Source: Sphaerotilus hippei
Lineage (GTDB): Bacteria; Pseudomonadota; Gammaproteobacteria; Burkholderiales; Burkholderiaceae_C
Reading direction: 5' to 3'
NCBI RefSeq assembly: GCF_003201595.1
Contig: NZ_QJJS01000019.1
Coordinates: 28,270-92,269, forward strand
Length of the DNA: 64,000 nt
Below, piece by piece: positions 23,727 to 31,329 of this stretch. The notes below the pieces were generated by a model. The model made no database searches, had not been told where the DNA came from, and saw only the letters and a program-made list of their open reading frames with translations. Every line of letters begins with the position of its first letter. Position 1 is the first letter of the stretch. The position numbers and the translations under genes are program-made.

Positions 23727-24770
23727 TCAGACGTTGGCCACGGTGTGGATGTCGAAGGGCAGCGGCGGCAGGGCCCGGCCCTGCGGCGGGTGCGGGCCGC
23801 GCACGGCGGCGCCCATGAGCTCGATCAGCCGGCGGGCCATGCCCTCGCGCGGATGGGACAGCACCATGCTGACGTGGCCGTCGAGCAGGGCCTGACGGGT
23901 CACGTCGGTCAGGTCGTGGCAGACCGTGACCAGGCGCGGCGGCAGGCCGGCCGTCAGGCCTTCGAGCACCCCCTCGATGCCCCCGCCGGCGATGTAGATG
24001 CCGACCAGGTCCGGGTGCTGGTGCAGCAGCTCGAGCACCGCCGTCTGCGCGACCTGCACGTCCTCCAGGCTCACCAGCGTCTCCAGCAGGTGGAAGTTGG
24101 GGGCATGCTCGCGCAGGTAGGAGCGGAAGCCGATCTCGCACTGCTCCTGGCACAGGTAGCGGTGGCTGCCCAGGATCAGCCCCACCTTGCCGGGGCCCCG
24201 GCTCAGGTGCGCCATCGTCCACGCCGCCATGCGGCCCATCTTGCGGTTGTCCACGCCCACGTAGGCGGCCAGCGCGGGTGAGCTCAGGTCGGACACCAGC
24301 GCGAACACCGGCACCCCGTCGGCGCTCACCGCCTCGACGGCCTGCGTGATCTGCGGGTGCTCGGCGGCGACCAGCGCCACCGCGTCGCAGCGCTGCCCGA
24401 GCGCGGCGAGGTGGTGCGCGACGCTGCGCGGGGTCAGGTCGCCCAGGTGCACGATGAGCAGCTCCGGCGGCGGCTCGGGCAGCACCCGCACCGCCGCGCG
24501 CAAGGCCTCGGCCAGCTCCCGGTAGAAGGGGGAGCGTTCGGTCTGCAGCAGCACGCCCAGGACGGGTGGGCGGGTCGGTTCGCCCAGGCGGCGCTGGATC
24601 AGGCCGGTGCGGCGGAAACCCAGCGCCTGCGCGGCCTCGAGCACACGCCGCGCCGTCTCGGCGCGCACCGGCGCACGGCGGTTGATCACCCGGTCCACCG
24701 TGGCCACGCCCACGCCCGCGGCCTGGGCCACGTCGGCCATGGTGGGTTCCGTCGGCTTGGGCGGCTTCAT
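23727..24770 (-). CDS. LacI-family transcriptional regulator
   Basis: A 347-residue repressor-type protein: N-terminal helix-turn-helix MADVAQAAGVGVATVDRVIN (about 10-30) and a periplasmic-binding-protein-like sensor domain (about 65-345; VYVG-like AAYVGVDNRKMGRMAAW). It is divergent to the sugar isomerase-like genes and is the obvious regulator for them. The intergenic region holds two palindromes that could be its operators. ATG 24770 is used; the frame extends to 24824, and the ATG nine codons inside (MADVAQ) is an alternative. The effector is not known; the neighbourhood suggests inositol or a related polyol or keto-sugar. Confidence 0.88.
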   Translation of the reverse strand: MKPPKPTEPTMADVAQAAGVGVATVDRVINRRAPVRAETARRVLEAAQALGFRRTGLIQRRLGEPTRPPVLGVLLQTERSPFYRELAEALRAAVRVLPEPPPELLIVHLGDLTPRSVAHHLAALGQRCDAVALVAAEHPQITQAVEAVSADGVPVFALVSDLSSPALAAYVGVDNRKMGRMAAWTMAHLSRGPGKVGLILGSHRYLCQEQCEIGFRSYLREHAPNFHLLETLVSLEDVQVAQTAVLELLHQHPDLVGIYIAGGGIEGVLEGLTAGLPPRLVTVCHDLTDVTRQALLDGHVSMVLSHPREGMARRLIELMGAAVRGPHPPQGRALPPLPFDIHTVANV

Positions 24771-24864
24771 GATGGATCTATCAGGAATGGTGGATCCACA
24801 TGATAGAGGTGATAGGCGATTCACCCCGTGGATTGACCCTGATCAGCCACAAACCAATAATCCA

Positions 24865-24878
24865 TCGAACGATTTCGA
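24865..24878. promoter_or_regulatory. Candidate LacI-type operator (central CG)
   Basis: TCGAACGATTTCGA has 5-bp inverted arms TCGAA and TTCGA with a CG near the centre, the shape usual for LacI-family sites. It lies about 90-120 bp from both divergent start codons. No other support. Confidence 0.35.
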
Positions 24879-24909
24879 AAGGGAACGGCCAGCGTCCGTC
24901 AGGCCGGAT

Positions 24910-24928
24910 CTATCAAGAACATTGATAG
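24910..24928. promoter_or_regulatory. Inverted repeat CTATCAA-N5-TTGATAG, candidate operator
   Basis: A perfect 7-bp inverted repeat with a 5-base spacer. A 10-bp part, GGATCTATCA, recurs directly at 24774-24783 beside the regulator start codon, and TGATAG recurs at 24801-24806 and 24810-24815. The repeated hexamers over 150 bp suggest multiple binding sites for one regulator, most simply the LacI protein encoded here. Confidence 0.45.
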
Positions 24929-24984
24929 CCCACGATTTCCCGAGGCGCGCAGACGCCCCATCCGCCCACTGGAGACACCCGCAC

Positions 24985-25890
24985 ATGAAGATCGCGCTGG
25001 ACCCGTACATGATCCGCCACCTGCCGTTGACCGAGCTGCCCGCCGTGGTGGCCGATCTCGGCTACGACCAGATCGAGCTTTCTCCCCGGTCGGACTTCCT
25101 GGACTGGTGGGTCATGCCACGCGCCACCCGGGAGCGCATGGCCGCCTTCAAGTCCGCCCTGCGCTCGGCCGGCGTGGGCCTGGCCACGCTGCAGCCCATG
25201 TACCGCTGGGCCAGCCCCTTCGAGGACGAGCGGACCTGGGCCGTGCGCTGCTGGAAGAAGGCCATCGAGGTCTCGGTGGAGATGGACTGCCCGCTGATGA
25301 TCTCCGAGTTCGGCCGGGGGGCCTCCCCCGAGCGCTCGGTCGGCGAGCGCCCCGGTGCCAACACCAAGGAGATGTGCGAAGCCGCCTGGTTCCGCTCGAT
25401 GGACGAGCTGCTGCCCATCCTCGAGCGCGAGGGCATCACGCTGAGCGTGGAGCCGCACCCGGAGGACTGGATCGAGACGATGCAGCCGGCGGCCGACATC
25501 GTCAAGAACATCGGCTCCAAGGCACTCAAGCTCAGCTACATCGCCCCGCACACCTTCTACTACGGCGACGACATGGCCGCGATGATCAAGGAAGCGGCCC
25601 CGGTGCTGGCCCACGTGCGCGTGGCCGACACCTTCGACCACAAGAAGAGCAGCCAGCTGCGCTACATCGTCAACCCGCCGGGCTCCACGCAGATCCGGGT
25701 GCACCAGCACCTGGACATGGGCCAGGGCGAGATCGACTGGGACCTGTTCTTCAGCACGCTGGCCGAGGTGGGCTTCGACGGGGTGATGTCGTCCTGCGTG
25801 TTCGCCTGGGAGGAGCGCGCCGCCGACTCCAGCCGCTTCATGCGCTGCGAGATCCAGCGCCTCCTCGAGCGGCACGCCTGCGCCCGCTGA
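24985..25890 (+). CDS. Sugar phosphate isomerase/epimerase family protein (IolH-like)
   Basis: A 301-residue TIM-barrel protein of the xylose-isomerase-like (AP endonuclease 2) superfamily. It starts MKIALDPYMIRHLPLTELP and shows likely divalent-metal ligands in LSVEPHPEDW (Glu, His), VRVADTFDHK (Asp, His) and the C-terminal VFAWEE. The pattern resembles IolH of inositol clusters, whose reaction is not settled. A GGAGA ribosome binding site precedes ATG 24985; the open frame upstream is a shadow of the regulator and promoter region. It is the first gene of a plus-strand cassette of three, divergent to the LacI regulator. Confidence 0.82.
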   Translation: MKIALDPYMIRHLPLTELPAVVADLGYDQIELSPRSDFLDWWVMPRATRERMAAFKSALRSAGVGLATLQPMYRWASPFEDERTWAVRCWKKAIEVSVEMDCPLMISEFGRGASPERSVGERPGANTKEMCEAAWFRSMDELLPILEREGITLSVEPHPEDWIETMQPAADIVKNIGSKALKLSYIAPHTFYYGDDMAAMIKEAAPVLAHVRVADTFDHKKSSQLRYIVNPPGSTQIRVHQHLDMGQGEIDWDLFFSTLAEVGFDGVMSSCVFAWEERAADSSRFMRCEIQRLLERHACAR

Positions 25891-26054
25891 GCAGGCGTCC
25901 GGACGCGTCACCCTTCACGCCGCTCACCTCGTCCATGAGCGCGCCCCTGCCCGCGCGCTGAACGCCCCCGACCTCACCCCACCACGCCCACCCACCGCCC
26001 CTGCGCGGCGGGTGCGCGGCAGCCCGTCCATCCGCGACCGAAAGACCCGCCACC

Positions 26055-26993
26055 ATGGCCATCCACATCACCGGAGCCCCCTGCAGCTGGGGCGTCGACG
26101 ACCCCAAGAACCCGCACCTGCCGCCCTGGACCACGGTGCTGCGCGAGGCCGCCAGCGCCGGCTACCGCGGCATCGAGCTCGGCCCCTACGGCTACCTGCC
26201 GCTGGACGTGGCCACCGTCTCGGCCGAGCTGGATACGAACGGCCTGCGCGTGGTGGCCGGCACCATCTTCGACGACCTGGTCAGCCCCGCCAACCGCGAG
26301 TCCCTGCTGCGCCAGACGCATCAGATCTGCGCCCTGCTGCGCCAGCTGCCGCCGCTGCCCACAGAGGCCGGCCAGCGCTTCGAGGCACCCTACCTGGTCG
26401 TGATCGACTGGGGCAGCGATCAGCGCCACGTGGCGCGCGACTACGCCGCCGGCCACGGCGACCGCGCGGTGCGCCTGCCGGCCGCCGACTGGCAGACCAT
26501 GGTCGGCCACATCACCGAGATTGCCGAGCTGTCGTGGCAGACCTACGGCGTGCGCACCGTGATCCACCCGCACGCGGGCGGCCACATCGAGTTCGCCGAC
26601 GAGGTCGCGCAGATCGTGGCCGACATCCCGGCCGCCGTCGCGGGCCTGTGCATCGACACCGGCCACACCCACTACGCCGGCATGGACCCGGTGGCCACGC
26701 TGCGCCAGTACGCCCACCGCATCGACTACGTGCACTTCAAGGACATCGACGCCGACGTGTTCGATGCCGTGCTCGCCAAACGCATCCGCTTCTTCGCCGC
26801 TTGCGGCGAGGGCGTGATGTGCCCGATCGGCCGCGGCGTGCTGGACTACGACGGCATCCGCCAGGCCCTCACCGACATCGGCTACCAGGGCTACATCACC
26901 GTCGAGCAGGAGCGCGACCCGCGCAACACCGGCTCGGTGCTGGCCGACGTCCAGGCCAGCCGCGACTTCCTGCGCGGCGTCGGCTTCGTCTGA
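26055..26993 (+). CDS. Sugar phosphate isomerase/epimerase family protein (IolE-like)
   Basis: A 312-residue TIM-barrel protein: ITGAPCSWGVDDPKN at the N-terminus is typical of 2-keto-myo-inositol dehydratase (IolE) and relatives. Metal ligands are likely in VIHPHAGGHIE, CIDTGHTHYAG, YVHFKDID and YITVEQERDP. It may dehydrate a keto-inositol or act on another keto-sugar. It is the second gene of the cassette, 164 bp after the first; that gap holds no gene, only an 8-codon open frame. No strong ribosome binding site is seen. Confidence 0.85.
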   Translation: MAIHITGAPCSWGVDDPKNPHLPPWTTVLREAASAGYRGIELGPYGYLPLDVATVSAELDTNGLRVVAGTIFDDLVSPANRESLLRQTHQICALLRQLPPLPTEAGQRFEAPYLVVIDWGSDQRHVARDYAAGHGDRAVRLPAADWQTMVGHITEIAELSWQTYGVRTVIHPHAGGHIEFADEVAQIVADIPAAVAGLCIDTGHTHYAGMDPVATLRQYAHRIDYVHFKDIDADVFDAVLAKRIRFFAACGEGVMCPIGRGVLDYDGIRQALTDIGYQGYITVEQERDPRNTGSVLADVQASRDFLRGVGFV

Positions 26994-27038
26994 ACCCCGG
27001 CACCGGACCCGCCCTTCATCCTCGGAAAGCACTTCATC

Positions 27039-28211
27039 ATGATCAACGGAGAAAACCTCGTGCCCGCCCCCATCCGCTGGGGCATGGTCGGCGGCGGCCG
27101 CGGCAGCCAGATCGGCTACATCCACCGCTCGGCCGCGCTGCGCGACGGCGTGTTCACCCTCGTCGCCGGCGCGTTCGACCTCGACGCCGAGCGCGGCCGC
27201 GCCTTCGGCACCGGCATCGGCGTGGCGGCCGAGCGCTGCTACGCAGACTACCAGGCGATGTTCGCCGCCGAAGCGCAGCGCCCCGACGGCCTGCAGGCCG
27301 TGTCCATCGCCACGCCCAACGGCACGCACTTCGCCATCTGCAAGGCCGCGCTCGAAGCCGGCCTGCACGTGGTCTGCGAGAAGCCGCTGTGCTTCACCAC
27401 CGCCGAGGCCGAGGAACTGCGCGAGCTGGCCGAGGCAAAGCGCCGCGTGGTCGGCGTGACCTACGGCTACGCCGGCCATCAGCTGATCGAGCAGGCGCGC
27501 GAGATGATCGCGGCCGGCGAGCTGGGCGAGATCCGCATCGTGCAGATGCAGTTCGCGCACGGCTTCCACAACGAGGCGGTCGAGGCCGCCAACCCCGCCA
27601 CGAAATGGCGCGTGGACCCGAAGATGGCCGGCCCCAGCTACGTGCTGGGCGACATCGGCACCCACCCGCTGTACCTGAGCGAGGTCATGCTGCCGCAGCT
27701 GAAGATCAGGCGCCTGATGTGCTCGCGCCAGAGCTTCGTGAAAAGCCGCGCGCCGCTGGAAGACAACGCCTTCACCCTCATGGAATACGACAGCGGCGCG
27801 GTCGGCTGCGTGTGGTCCTGCGCGGTCAACGCCGGCTCCATGCATGGCCAGAAGATCCGCGTGATCGGCAGCAAGGCCAGCCTCGAGTGGTGGGACGAAC
27901 GGCCCAACCAGATGAGCTTCGAGGTGCAGGGCAAACCGCTGCAGGTGCTGGAGCGCGGCATGGGCTACCTGCACCCGCACGCGCTGGCCGACGACCGCAT
28001 CGGCGGCGGCCACCCCGAGGGCCTGTTCGAGGCCTGGTCCAACCTCTACGTGCGCTACGCCCGGGCCATGGTCGCCAGCGACCGCGGTGACACCGCCGCG
28101 CTCGCTGCCCTCCACTACCCCGGCATCGACGCCGGCGTCGAAGGCGTGCGCTGGGTCGAGCACTGCGTGCGTTCGGCCGACGCGGGCGCGGTCTGGGTCG
28201 ATTACGCCTGA
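27039..28211 (+). CDS. Gfo/Idh/MocA-family oxidoreductase (inositol-dehydrogenase-like)
   Basis: A 390-residue NAD(P)-dependent dehydrogenase: Rossmann motif MVGGGRGSQIGYIHR near 13, the family lysine in VCEKPLCFTTAEAEE near 113, and the C-terminal GPSYVLGDIGTHPLYLSEV. It differs in length and motifs from the WbpB-like protein and belongs to the catabolic cassette, where it would oxidise a polyol or sugar for the downstream IolE/IolH-like proteins. GGAAAG lies before the ATG. No transporter, kinase or aldolase accompanies the three enzymes in this window. Confidence 0.87.
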   Translation: MINGENLVPAPIRWGMVGGGRGSQIGYIHRSAALRDGVFTLVAGAFDLDAERGRAFGTGIGVAAERCYADYQAMFAAEAQRPDGLQAVSIATPNGTHFAICKAALEAGLHVVCEKPLCFTTAEAEELRELAEAKRRVVGVTYGYAGHQLIEQAREMIAAGELGEIRIVQMQFAHGFHNEAVEAANPATKWRVDPKMAGPSYVLGDIGTHPLYLSEVMLPQLKIRRLMCSRQSFVKSRAPLEDNAFTLMEYDSGAVGCVWSCAVNAGSMHGQKIRVIGSKASLEWWDERPNQMSFEVQGKPLQVLERGMGYLHPHALADDRIGGGHPEGLFEAWSNLYVRYARAMVASDRGDTAALAALHYPGIDAGVEGVRWVEHCVRSADAGAVWVDYA

Positions 28212-28212
28212 C

Positions 28213-28229
28213 GGCGGGCCGGGCCCGCC
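28213..28229 (+). terminator. Short GC hairpin at the end of the catabolic cassette
   Basis: GGCGGGC and GCCCGCC pair over a 3-base loop directly after the stop of the dehydrogenase gene. No T tract. It could insulate the cassette from the following aminotransferase gene. Confidence 0.4.
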
Positions 28230-28241
28230 GCGGCGGTCTGC

Positions 28242-28247
28242 AACAAT
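28242..28247 (+). promoter_or_regulatory. AACAAT -10-like box close to the wbpE start codon
   Basis: The box ends 6 bp before ATG 28254, and no ribosome binding site is present, which points to a possible leaderless transcript for the aminotransferase. No good -35 is seen, so the call is weak. Confidence 0.35.
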
Positions 28248-28253
28248 CCCGGC

Positions 28254-29387
28254 ATGCAATTCATCGACCTCAAAGTCCAGTACGCCGCACTGAAGACCGA
28301 CATCGACGCGGCGATCCAGCGCGTGCTCGATCACGGCCAGTACATCATGGGCCCCGAGGTCAGGCAGCTGGAGGCCGTGCTGGCCGAGCGGGTCGGCGCC
28401 AGGCACTGCGTCACCGTCTCCAGCGGCACCGAGGCGCTGCTGATCGCGCTGATGGCGCTCGACCTGAAGCCGGGCGACGAGGTCATCACCACGCCGTTCA
28501 CCTTCGCGGCCACCGCCGAGGTCATCGCGCTGCTGGGCGCGCGGCCGGTGTTCGTCGACATCGAGCCCGACACCTGCAACATCGACGTGACGCGGATCGA
28601 GGCCGCGATCACGCCCAGGACCCGCGCGATCATGCCGGTGAGCCTCTACGGCCAGGTCGCCGACATGGACGGGATCAACGCCATCGCCGCCCGCCACGGC
28701 CTGCCGGTGATCGAGGATGCCGCGCAGAGCTTCGGCGCCACCTACCGCGGCGGCCACAGCGCCCACCTGTCGACCTTCGGCTGCACCAGCTTCTTCCCGA
28801 GCAAGCCGCTGGGCTGCTACGGCGACGGCGGCGCGCTGTTCACCGACGACGATGCGCTCGCGCAGGCCGCGCGCGAGATCCGCGTGCACGGCCAGAGCGC
28901 GCGCTACACCCACACCCGCGTCGGCCTGGGCGGGCGCATGGACACGATCCAGTGCGCGGTCGTGCTGGCCAAGCTGCCGCGCTTCGACTGGGAGCTGCAG
29001 CGCCGCCGCGAACTGGGCGCGCGGTACCACCAGTTGCTCGCGCCGCTGGCCGAGCGCCACCCCGGCTTCGGCCTGCTCAGCGTGCGGCCGGACCGCGACA
29101 GCGTCTGGGGCCAGTACACCGTGTTCGTGCCGCAGCGCGCCGCGGTGCAGGCGGCGCTGCAGGCCGCGGGCGTCCCGACCGCCGTGCATTACCCCAAGCC
29201 GCTGCACCACCAGGGCGCCTACGCCGCGTTCTGCTGCCCCGACTGCTGCCCGAACAGCGTGGCGGCGGCGGCACGGGTGATGAGCCTGCCGATGAGCCCG
29301 GACCTGTCGGACGCGGACCAGGACCGGGTCGTCGCCGTGCTGGCCGAGGCGCTGGCCACGCTGCCCTCCCACGGCGCAGGCGCCTGA
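28254..29387 (+). CDS. wbpE: WbpE/WlbC-like UDP-sugar aminotransferase (DegT family)
   Basis: A 377-residue PLP-dependent aminotransferase of the DegT/DnrJ/EryC1 family. The PLP lysine lies in SFFPSKPLGCYGDGGA near residue 183, and VSSGTEALLIALMAL binds the cofactor phosphate. The start MQFIDLKVQYAALKTDID is typical for WbpE/WlbC, which aminate the 3-keto sugar produced by WbpB, with glutamate as donor; WbpD then acetylates the product. It is separated from wbpB-wbpD by the regulator and catabolic cassette. The flippase gene follows after 1 bp. Confidence 0.88.
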   Translation: MQFIDLKVQYAALKTDIDAAIQRVLDHGQYIMGPEVRQLEAVLAERVGARHCVTVSSGTEALLIALMALDLKPGDEVITTPFTFAATAEVIALLGARPVFVDIEPDTCNIDVTRIEAAITPRTRAIMPVSLYGQVADMDGINAIAARHGLPVIEDAAQSFGATYRGGHSAHLSTFGCTSFFPSKPLGCYGDGGALFTDDDALAQAAREIRVHGQSARYTHTRVGLGGRMDTIQCAVVLAKLPRFDWELQRRRELGARYHQLLAPLAERHPGFGLLSVRPDRDSVWGQYTVFVPQRAAVQAALQAAGVPTAVHYPKPLHHQGAYAAFCCPDCCPNSVAAAARVMSLPMSPDLSDADQDRVVAVLAEALATLPSHGAGA

Positions 29388-29388
29388 G

Positions 29389-30663
29389 TTGCTGCGGGCC
29401 ACGCTGACGCTGCTGGCCGGCGGCGCGCTGGCGCAGGCGCTGCCGCTGCTGCTGGGCCCGCTGCTGACCCGGCTGTATGCGCCGCAGGAGTTCGGCGCCT
29501 TCCACCTGTTCGCCGCGGTGGCGGGCAACCTGGCCGTGGTCGCCTGCGGGCGCTACGAGTTCGCGCTGCCGCTGGCGCGCACGCCGGCCGAGGCGACCCT
29601 GCTGCGGCGGCTGTGCGGGCGGCTGCTCGGCCTGGCGGCCGGCCTGTCGGCGCTGGGCGGGCTGGGCTGGGCGTGGTGGAGCGGGCTGGGCTGGGCGCTG
29701 TGGCTGGGGCCGGCGGTGGCCGTCGGCGGGGCGCTGTCGCTGGCCACGATGTGGGCCACCCGGGCCGGGCGCTTCCAGGCGCTGGCCGTGGCGCGGGTGC
29801 TGCAGTACGGCGGCGCGGCGCTGGCGCAGGCGGTGGCCGGCGCGCTGCACGGCGGGGTGCTCGGGCTGGTGGTCGCGCCGATCGCCGCCCAGGGGCTGGC
29901 CGTGCTGCTGCTGTGGGCCGGTGGACGGGCCCGGCCGGCCGCCCCCGTGTCGGCCGGCCCCCCCGCCACCCCGGCCGCGCCGGTCCCCACGCTGCGGACC
30001 ACGGCCTGGCAGTTCCGCGAATTCCCGCTGCTCAACACGCCCCACGCCTTCCTCGGCGCGCTGCAGGACACCGCCTCGCTGGCGCTGATCGCCGCGACGC
30101 TGGGGCCGGCCGCCGCCGGGTTCTGGGGCCTGGCGCTGCGTTACCTGAAAGCGCCCGCGACGCTGGTGGGCAGCGCGGTCTCGCAGGTGCTCTACCCGCA
30201 GCTGGCCGCCCGGGGACCGGGGCCGACCCCGGCCGCGCGGGCGGCGGTGCGGCGCGTGATGGGCCTGCTGGGCGCGCTGGCCCTGCTGCTGTCCATCGTG
30301 CTGGCGGCCGCCGGGCCGTGGCTGTTCGAGCGGCTGTTCGGCGCCGGCTGGCGCGAGGCGGGTGAGCTCGCCCGGGTGCTGGCGCCCTACATCGGCGCCC
30401 ACTTCGTCGCCGCGCCGCTGGCGGTGGTGACGATGGCCTGGGGCGCGCAGGCCTGGGCGCTGCGGCTGGCGCTGTGGGGCCAGGCGGCCTTCGTCGGCGC
30501 GCTGGCGCTCGGCCTGCACCTGGGCGGACTGCAGGGCGCGGGCCGCGCCGTTTCTCTGGCGATGCTGGTCTACTTCGGATGGTATTTTTGGCGGCTGGCC
30601 ACCTGGCCCTGCACCGAGCCGATCGATCCACCGACCGCCCCCACTCCGGAGTCCTCCCCTTGA
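29389..30663 (+). CDS. Wzx-type polysaccharide flippase (MOP/PST family)
   Basis: A 424-residue polytopic membrane protein with about 12 hydrophobic segments, beginning LRATLTLLAGGALAQALPLLLGPLLTRLYAPQEFG, read here as LLGPLLTRLYAPQEFG near residue 20, the usual start of O-antigen flippases. It would move lipid-linked oligosaccharide across the inner membrane. The start is a TTG 1 bp after the wbpE stop, with no strong ribosome binding site, so coupling is likely and the exact start is uncertain. Its stop overlaps the next start (TGATG). Confidence 0.85.
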   Translation: MLRATLTLLAGGALAQALPLLLGPLLTRLYAPQEFGAFHLFAAVAGNLAVVACGRYEFALPLARTPAEATLLRRLCGRLLGLAAGLSALGGLGWAWWSGLGWALWLGPAVAVGGALSLATMWATRAGRFQALAVARVLQYGGAALAQAVAGALHGGVLGLVVAPIAAQGLAVLLLWAGGRARPAAPVSAGPPATPAAPVPTLRTTAWQFREFPLLNTPHAFLGALQDTASLALIAATLGPAAAGFWGLALRYLKAPATLVGSAVSQVLYPQLAARGPGPTPAARAAVRRVMGLLGALALLLSIVLAAAGPWLFERLFGAGWREAGELARVLAPYIGAHFVAAPLAVVTMAWGAQAWALRLALWGQAAFVGALALGLHLGGLQGAGRAVSLAMLVYFGWYFWRLATWPCTEPIDPPTAPTPESSP

Positions 30664-31304
30664 TGCTGCCGTTCCTCTCGCGCTGGCGTGGTCCGTTCAA
30701 CCGCTGGCGCCGCCGTCGCCTGCACCGCCGGATGTTCCGCATGGTGTTCGGCGAGACCTCGCAGGGACACTGGCTGCCCCACACCCGGATCTCGCCGTCG
30801 ACCTGCATCGAGTCGCCCGAGCGCCTGACGCTGCACGACCACGTCTTCATCGGCCACTTCAACTTCATCGAGGCCAGCGGCGGCATCGTGATCGGCGAAG
30901 GCGTGCAGATCACCAACCACGTCAGCATCGTCACGCACAGCTCGCACCGCGCCCAGCGCCTGCTGGGGCGGGCCTTCACGAGCTGGCCGGCCGCGATGCC
31001 GGCCTGGCTGGCCGAGCCGGGTGCGCAGCGGCCGGGCTGGATCGCCGGCCCGGTGCACATCGGCGCCTGGAGCTTCATCGGCCCGCACAGCCTGATCGAG
31101 GCCAACACCCGGCTGGGCCGCGGCACCATCGTCTGCGCCGGCAGCCAGGTGCGGGGCGAGTTCACCGACTTCGCCATCCTCGAGGGCGTGCCCGCACGGG
31201 TCGTCGGCGACAGCCGCCGCACCGACGAGAAGCTGCTGGCGCGTTACCCCGAACTGCGCGAGCACTACGACGCCTGGGCCTGTCCGCCCGCCGACGGCCG
31301 CTGA
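30663..31304 (+). CDS. Left-handed beta-helix acyltransferase
   Basis: A 213-residue protein with a basic N-terminus (RWRRRRLHRRMFR) and hexapeptide repeats from about residue 55 (LTLHDHVFIGHFNFIEASGG) to 170 (GPVHIGAWSFIGPHSLIEAN), ending with the WaaY/maltose-acetyltransferase-like ILEGVPARVVG. It should O- or N-acetylate a sugar of the polysaccharide; it might also supply the missing PglD-type step of the second gene group, but nothing in the sequence shows this. GGAG precedes the ATG, which overlaps the flippase stop. Confidence 0.82.
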   Translation: MLPFLSRWRGPFNRWRRRRLHRRMFRMVFGETSQGHWLPHTRISPSTCIESPERLTLHDHVFIGHFNFIEASGGIVIGEGVQITNHVSIVTHSSHRAQRLLGRAFTSWPAAMPAWLAEPGAQRPGWIAGPVHIGAWSFIGPHSLIEANTRLGRGTIVCAGSQVRGEFTDFAILEGVPARVVGDSRRTDEKLLARYPELREHYDAWACPPADGR

Positions 31305-31329
31305 CCCGCGCACCACCCCGGATCTCCCC

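Noticed and set aside
25935..25961. An 8-codon open frame (MSAPLPAR) between the two TIM-barrel genes
   Set aside because: Too short, no ribosome binding site, and the sequence is only GC-rich spacer.
25974..29528. A 1184-codon minus-strand frame opposite the catabolic genes and wbpE
   Set aside because: It spans several confident plus-strand genes and their gaps and has shadow-type composition.
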